Assembly: GCA_964526965.1 (NCBI GenBank)
Contig: CAZGML010000004.1
Coordinates: 1 to 64,000 of the forward strand
DNA length: 64,000 nucleotides
Source of the DNA: UBA6265 sp964526965
GTDB lineage: Bacteria > Chloroflexota > Chloroflexia > Thermomicrobiales > UBA6265
Direction: 5' to 3'
Numbering within the stretch: position 1 is the stretch's first letter; every line of letters begins with the position of its first letter. The translations under genes and the position numbers were made by a program. This document shows positions 59,785 through 64,000 of the stretch, piece after piece. The notes under the pieces are model-generated. The model was not told where the DNA came from, ran no database searches, and saw only the letters and a program-made list of their open reading frames with translations.

Positions 59785-61368
59785 ATGCCAGATAGCACCG
59801 ACGCCACTTTCACCGACGAGAATTCTCGACGTGACGTTGAGGCCAATCTCGAGGAACGGATTACCGCGATGCTCAATGAACGTCCGCTAATTATGGTGTC
59901 CAATCGCGGACCGGTTGAATTTACCCGGGAGCAGGACGGCTCGTTCACCAGCCGGCAGGGCAGTGGCGGCCTTGTAACTGCTGTGCGAACGGTTTTGCAG
60001 GATCACAAGGCGATCTGGATCGCTGCCACCATGAGCAGTGGCGATCGCGCCAGATGGCAACAGGCAGTGGCCCGGAATGAGGATTTCATACCCTCGGAGG
60101 AGACCGACACCAACTTTCGGCTCCGGTTCGTTGCTCCGGATGAAGACGCGTATAACAAGTACTACAACGTCATCGCTAACCCCCTGCTTTGGTTCCTTCA
60201 GCACTATTTGTGGGACACACCACGCACTCCCGATATTACACATGAAACCTGGGACGCATGGCGCAATGGCTACAAGGTGGTGAACGAGATGTTTGCCGAT
60301 GAGATAATTGCCGCGTGCAACAACATCGGTGGGAGCGTCGAGCCGATCGTGATGCTGCAAGATTATCACCTCTACCTCGCGCCACAGATGATTCGGGAAA
60401 AGCGCCCGGGTGCCATCATTCAGCACTTCATTCACATCCCGTGGCCAGATCCCGATTACTGGCGCCTGCTTCCAAGCGAAATGCGAAAGGCCGTCTGTGA
60501 GGGATTGTTGGGCAGCGATATCATCGGGTTCCAGACCCGAAGCCACGCGCGCAGCTTCATGTACACCTGCGAGGCATATGTAGATGGTGTGGAGATCGAT
60601 TACAACAATCGCAAGATCATCTGGAACGGTCGCGAGATCTCCGTAGCAACCTACCCTATTTCCATTGATCCGGAAGCGGTAAAACGAATCGCCTATAGCC
60701 AGGAAGCCCGCGCATATGAACGATACCTGCCAACCCACTGGAACGAGTACACGATTCTCCGCGCCGATCGCGCAGAGCCGAGCAAGAACATAATCCGTGG
60801 TTTCCTCGCGTTCGATCGATTCCTGGAACTGCATCCCGAGTTCCTGGATCGTGTCAACTTCATTGCCGTTACCCAACCGAGCCGGCTCGATGTCGAAGAA
60901 TACCGGGATTACCTGGACGATATAAGTGCCGTGGTCGGGCGCATCAATGCCAAGTACGCCAACGTCGAGACCGGTTGGCAACCGGTTCAGGTGATTATGG
61001 GCGAGAAGTACGCTCGCGTGCTCGCCGCCATGAAATGGTATGACCTGCTGATAGTGAACTCGTTGATGGACGGCATGAACCTCGTGGCGAAAGAAGGCGC
61101 ACTGGTAAACGAACGAAGTGGTGTGCTCATGCTTTCGGAAGGCGCAGGTGCTGTTGAGCAGCTCGGCGAGTGGGCGATCGTCGTCTCACCGGCGGATATC
61201 GAAGGACATGCCGAAGCGATTTACGATGCCCTCACCATGCCGATGCCAGAACGGCATCGACGCGCCTCAGCGATGAAACAGGCCATTGAAGACCACGATG
61301 TCACCCTGTGGTTCCGGGATCAGTTACGGGACGTCATTGCACTGGAAGACCGCAGGGCGGAAGTCTAG
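59785..61368 (+). CDS. otsA: Alpha,alpha-trehalose-6-phosphate synthase
   Basis: 527 aa from the ATG at 59785; a GTG at 59758 would add nine residues. GT20 family enzyme that joins UDP-glucose and glucose-6-phosphate. Visible are VSNRGPVEF and GSGGLVTAVR at the acceptor site, QDYHLYLAPQM, IGFQTRSHARSFM, RAEPSKNIIRGF and the donor-site DGMNLVAKEG. The N-terminal 40 residues are an acidic extension. No otsB phosphatase is adjacent. A link with the ThuA-like gene at 18782 (trehalose metabolism) is only thematic. Confidence 0.93.
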   Translation: MPDSTDATFTDENSRRDVEANLEERITAMLNERPLIMVSNRGPVEFTREQDGSFTSRQGSGGLVTAVRTVLQDHKAIWIAATMSSGDRARWQQAVARNEDFIPSEETDTNFRLRFVAPDEDAYNKYYNVIANPLLWFLQHYLWDTPRTPDITHETWDAWRNGYKVVNEMFADEIIAACNNIGGSVEPIVMLQDYHLYLAPQMIREKRPGAIIQHFIHIPWPDPDYWRLLPSEMRKAVCEGLLGSDIIGFQTRSHARSFMYTCEAYVDGVEIDYNNRKIIWNGREISVATYPISIDPEAVKRIAYSQEARAYERYLPTHWNEYTILRADRAEPSKNIIRGFLAFDRFLELHPEFLDRVNFIAVTQPSRLDVEEYRDYLDDISAVVGRINAKYANVETGWQPVQVIMGEKYARVLAAMKWYDLLIVNSLMDGMNLVAKEGALVNERSGVLMLSEGAGAVEQLGEWAIVVSPADIEGHAEAIYDALTMPMPERHRRASAMKQAIEDHDVTLWFRDQLRDVIALEDRRAEV

Positions 61369-61425
61369 CTGGCATGGTAGAATCCTACACAACGAATGTA
61401 CGTACACTCATTGGGCTCACTTAAC

Positions 61426-62880
61426 ATGGCTGAGACAACTGATTACCCGCCCTGCAGGTTGTTTTGCCCCGGCGTGATTGCAACTCCGGGGCGTGTGCTA
61501 ATCGGAATCATCGCAGCGCTGGGAGCGTTTTTCCTCGCGGCTGCAATGCCCTCGGCGGCTGAGCAGATCCTACCCGAAGTCGCCGGAATGATCAAGAATT
61601 CAGACGGTAACCCAATCCCCAACGCCTGGGTTACAGACGGCGAAAACTACACCTTCACCGACCAACAGGGCATCTTCTATTTCAACGACGGCAAAGTCGT
61701 TCCAGGAACCTCCCTCATCGTCTCCAGCGCCGGCTACGAGCAGGAACTTGTTGTTGCGCCCAACAACGGAGATCCGGTGGACGTTGTGATGTCTCCATAT
61801 TCGGTGCGGGGACTCTACTTCAATCCAGTAATCAGCAACAGTCCGGAAACCGTCAACAGGTACATCCAGATCGCCAGGACCACCGAAGTAAATGCGGTAG
61901 TGATTGATGTAAAGGAAAACATCGTCTATTTCGATACGGATAACCCGCTCTTCCGAGAAGCCAATATGGTTGTTCCCATCATGGATCTGCCCGAGCTCCT
62001 CGATACGTTCCGTAGCAACGGCATCTACACCATTGCCCGCATTGTGGTGTTCAAGGATAGCCCCGTCGCCGAACTTCACCCCGAATACGCGGTGCGTGAT
62101 TCACTCACCGGCAACCTGTGGCGCGATCAAAATGGAGCCGCATGGGTGAACCCGCTCAGCCGCGAGATGTGGGATGCAAACATCAGCCTGGCCGAAGAGG
62201 CGATCGAACTTGGCTTCGATGAAGTGCAATACGATTACATCCGCTTTCCAACCGATGGCAATATGGCACGCGCTGATTTCGGCCAACCCGTGACGGCCGA
62301 GGATCGCGAGACTGCCATAGAGGACTTCCTGCAGATTAGTCGCGATCGCCTCATTCCGCTCGGGGGGCGGCAATCGGCGGATGTGTTCGGCTATACCACC
62401 GTGATCGACCACGATCTTGGGATCGGCCAGAACTTCACACAGGTTTCGAAAACCGTGGATTACATCAGCCCAATGATCTATCCATCGCACTGGCCGAAAG
62501 GCTCGCTGCTGGGGATTCCCGGGCACCCAAATGAATATCCCTATCTCACCGTGCAGATAAGCATGGGGGAAGCGCTCAAGCAGCTTGATGGCAATAACGT
62601 GCAGCTTCGACCATGGCTGCAGGATTTTGGCATGCGAGGTATGCGCACCTATGGTGCGGCGGACGTCCGCGCACAAATCGATGCCCTGAGGGACCTCCAC
62701 ATTAACAGCTGGCTGATCTGGAGTCCGAGCAACTTCTTTCATACAGATGCATTTGCTGTAGACACATCACAAGACACAGTACCCACAGCCGAGCCAAAAC
62801 TTCAGCCAACCGTTCAACCGGCTCAGCCAACGCCCAAATCGCGGCTCTCGGCGAGAACCTGGTCAACTGTGAGCCACTGA
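61426..62880 (+). CDS. Secreted DUF4015-type putative glycoside hydrolase
   Basis: 484 aa from the ATG at 61426. A signal anchor lies near 22-48 (VLIGIIAALGAFFLAAAM). A carboxypeptidase-regulatory-like beta domain (VAGMIKNSDGNPIPNAWVTD) occupies about 55-120. The TIM-barrel-like DUF4015 domain follows, with VNAVVIDVKENI, TIARIVVFKD, GFDEVQYDYIRFPTDG and DYISPMIYPSHW. The acidic residues in VQYDYIRFP match the putative active site of this family. The C-terminal tail is Pro- and Thr-rich. Its last 58 bases overlap the end of the convergent ATPase gene. Confidence 0.8.
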   Translation: MAETTDYPPCRLFCPGVIATPGRVLIGIIAALGAFFLAAAMPSAAEQILPEVAGMIKNSDGNPIPNAWVTDGENYTFTDQQGIFYFNDGKVVPGTSLIVSSAGYEQELVVAPNNGDPVDVVMSPYSVRGLYFNPVISNSPETVNRYIQIARTTEVNAVVIDVKENIVYFDTDNPLFREANMVVPIMDLPELLDTFRSNGIYTIARIVVFKDSPVAELHPEYAVRDSLTGNLWRDQNGAAWVNPLSREMWDANISLAEEAIELGFDEVQYDYIRFPTDGNMARADFGQPVTAEDRETAIEDFLQISRDRLIPLGGRQSADVFGYTTVIDHDLGIGQNFTQVSKTVDYISPMIYPSHWPKGSLLGIPGHPNEYPYLTVQISMGEALKQLDGNNVQLRPWLQDFGMRGMRTYGAADVRAQIDALRDLHINSWLIWSPSNFFHTDAFAVDTSQDTVPTAEPKLQPTVQPAQPTPKSRLSARTWSTVSH

Positions 62881-64000
62881 CCGCCAAAGAGCAGGTTCAC
62901 CTGGGTGCTGTAGCTGAGTGAATCGGTCAGCACACTCTCCGGCGGACCGGCAGCCACAATGCCACCATCACCAAGCATGACCACCGTGTGGGCGCACTCG
63001 GCGGCGAGTTCAACATCGTGCGTGGCCATGAGCACCCCGAGTCCACGCTCCTGCAACCGGCGTAGAACCTGCACGAGTTGCCGCTTGTGCCATGGATCCA
63101 TACCGCGAGTGGGCTCGTCGAGCAACAGCACTTTCGGTTTGCCCGCCAACACCACGGCAACCGCAGCGCGCTGACGCTCGCCGACACTCAGCGTGGACGG
63201 ATGTCGATCAGCCGCCCAGGCAAGATCCACATCGGCTAACAGAGCCTCCACATCAATCTCAACGTTACGCTTCCTGGCTGTGAACTCAAGTTCTTCACGC
63301 AAGGTTTCACAGAAGAATAAAGTGCTCGCGCGTTGCGGAACGTAGGCGATGCCATCCGGGGCACTCTCCCCGGCCGGCACGATACTGCCCCCTACTTCTA
63401 TTCGGCCGTCGCGTTCCCGGGCAAACCCCATCATGGCGCGGAGCAAGGTTGTTTTGCCGCTGCCATTGCGGCCCATGAGGGCGACGAGCTCGCCCTCGTG
63501 CAGGGACATGGAAGCATCGTTCACGATCTTCCTGTTTCCGACACACACCCCAACCTGCTCGAGCTGTAACACGCGATCTCCAGTTTGCGGCTTCGCAATT
63601 GACGGAGGCCGGGCGTTGGTGAGCACTTGCTCCAAAGCGCCAAAGGCCGGATGTTGTCGTTCCTGTTTGATGGTGAGAGGAAGCTGCTCCCAACCCAGCG
63701 CCCGGCCGAGCTGCGTCACAGGAGGAAGCGCGATGTCGCTCACCAAATGTGCTATTTCCTGAGCTGTACCATCCGTGGGAGTGCCATCATCGGCGAGCAA
63801 TCGCACGCTGTCCGCATGCGAAAGGATCCGTTCCAGGCGGTGCTCGGCCATTACAATGCTGAGACCAAGATCGTCGTTCATACGTGTGACCGCGGAGATC
63901 ACAGCCTCGGCACCCCACGGATCGAGTTGGCTGGTTGGCTCATCAAGCACCAGTACTTCCGGATGCGGTGCCAACGCCGAGGCGATAGCCACACGTTGCC
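62823..64000 (-). CDS. ECF-type (YkoD/CbiO-like) double ABC ATPase, partial
   Basis: At least 392 codons, running off the right edge of the window. The first ATPase domain lacks its Walker A here but shows the end of its signature (QRVAIASAL), Walker B VLVLDEPTSQLDPW and switch AEHRL. The second domain is complete: MGRNGSGKTTLLRAMMG, TLSVGERQRAAVAVVL, VLLLDEPTRGMDP and ATHDVEL. Fused ATPases of this type power vitamin, HMP/thiamine or cobalt uptake with an EcfT and an S component, which must lie beyond the edge. It overlaps the end of the convergent DUF4015 gene by 58 bases. Confidence 0.88.
   Translation of the reverse strand, partial: QRVAIASALAPHPEVLVLDEPTSQLDPWGAEAVISAVTRMNDDLGLSIVMAEHRLERILSHADSVRLLADDGTPTDGTAQEIAHLVSDIALPPVTQLGRALGWEQLPLTIKQERQHPAFGALEQVLTNARPPSIAKPQTGDRVLQLEQVGVCVGNRKIVNDASMSLHEGELVALMGRNGSGKTTLLRAMMGFARERDGRIEVGGSIVPAGESAPDGIAYVPQRASTLFFCETLREELEFTARKRNVEIDVEALLADVDLAWAADRHPSTLSVGERQRAAVAVVLAGKPKVLLLDEPTRGMDPWHKRQLVQVLRRLQERGLGVLMATHDVELAAECAHTVVMLGDGGIVAAGPPESVLTDSLSYSTQVNLLFGGQWLTVDQVLAESRDLGVG

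Overview
The window looks like chromosomal DNA of a free-living, moderately GC-rich bacterium, most likely a Chloroflexota member near Thermomicrobia/Thermomicrobiales. This is inferred from gene style only and no search was run. The clues are secreted proteins with Ala-Thr-Pro-Glu linkers after a twin-arginine signal, a single-chain GlyRS, the MEP enzyme IspG, menaquinone prenyltransferase MenA, many ECF sigma factors with membrane partners, and frequent GTG/TTG starts with clear Shine-Dalgarno sites. No rRNA, tRNA, CRISPR array, transposase or phage gene was seen.

Layout. 1-482: palindromic interspersed repeats. 483-842: VOC protein. 861-4456 (-): overlapping operon dacA-like, rluB, cmk, plsC. 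4606-6416 (+): metallophosphoesterase overlapping a degenerate HisC-like aminotransferase that lacks the PLP lysine. 6504-9369 (-): ispG and an RseP-like site-2 protease. 10180-17147 (+): Xer recombinase, glyQS, then a tightly packed run of NMT1/TauA-type ABC transporter, menA and a membrane-anchored phosphoesterase. 17174-17560: a tandem array with a 198-bp higher-order period. 17661-19537: Gfo/Idh/MocA dehydrogenase and ThuA-like protein. 19562-20510: a dense set of hairpins whose arms are themselves tandem 7-8-mers. 20518-23349 (-): a broken type IIL restriction-modification gene with an AT-richer secreted-protein gene lying between its halves.

23617-33483: short UvrA-like ABC protein, sarcosine-oxidase-like flavoenzyme, Ohr, a small unknown protein, SoxC-like sulfite dehydrogenase with a SoxD-like partner that has lost CXXCH, M16 peptidase and a 62-aa membrane protein. 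33561-37169 (-): two tandem paralogous ECF sigma/membrane-partner pairs. 37256-38439 (-): RES-Xre toxin-antitoxin pair with four operator-like repeats spaced exactly 11 bp. 38524-45826 (-): pyruvate kinase, DUF805 protein, MacB/FtsX-type ABC exporter, GlsB-type membrane protein and a small membrane protein. 46037-48930 (-): duplicated M20 peptidases.

49073-52527 (+): third ECF sigma with zinc-finger anti-sigma, SIMPL protein and a cysteine-free double rhodanese. 52597-56463 (-): oligoendopeptidase F, release factor 3, zinc-ribbon protein. 56543-59623 (+): copper-responsive promoter, CopA and CopZ. 59785-64000: trehalose-6-phosphate synthase, a DUF4015-type putative glycosidase, and a convergent ECF-type double ATPase cut by the window edge.

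Themes. Several proteins keep a recognisable fold but have lost the residues normally needed for catalysis or cofactor binding (HisC-like, SoxD-like, rhodanese, possibly the SxN motif of the DacA-like protein). Envelope signalling and copper, peroxide and osmotic stress functions are well represented. The non-coding DNA carries at least three kinds of structured repeat. The strongest candidates for something undescribed are the tandem-armed hairpin cluster (19736-20508), the heme-less SoxD (28486-28983) and the 11-bp iterated RES-Xre operator.
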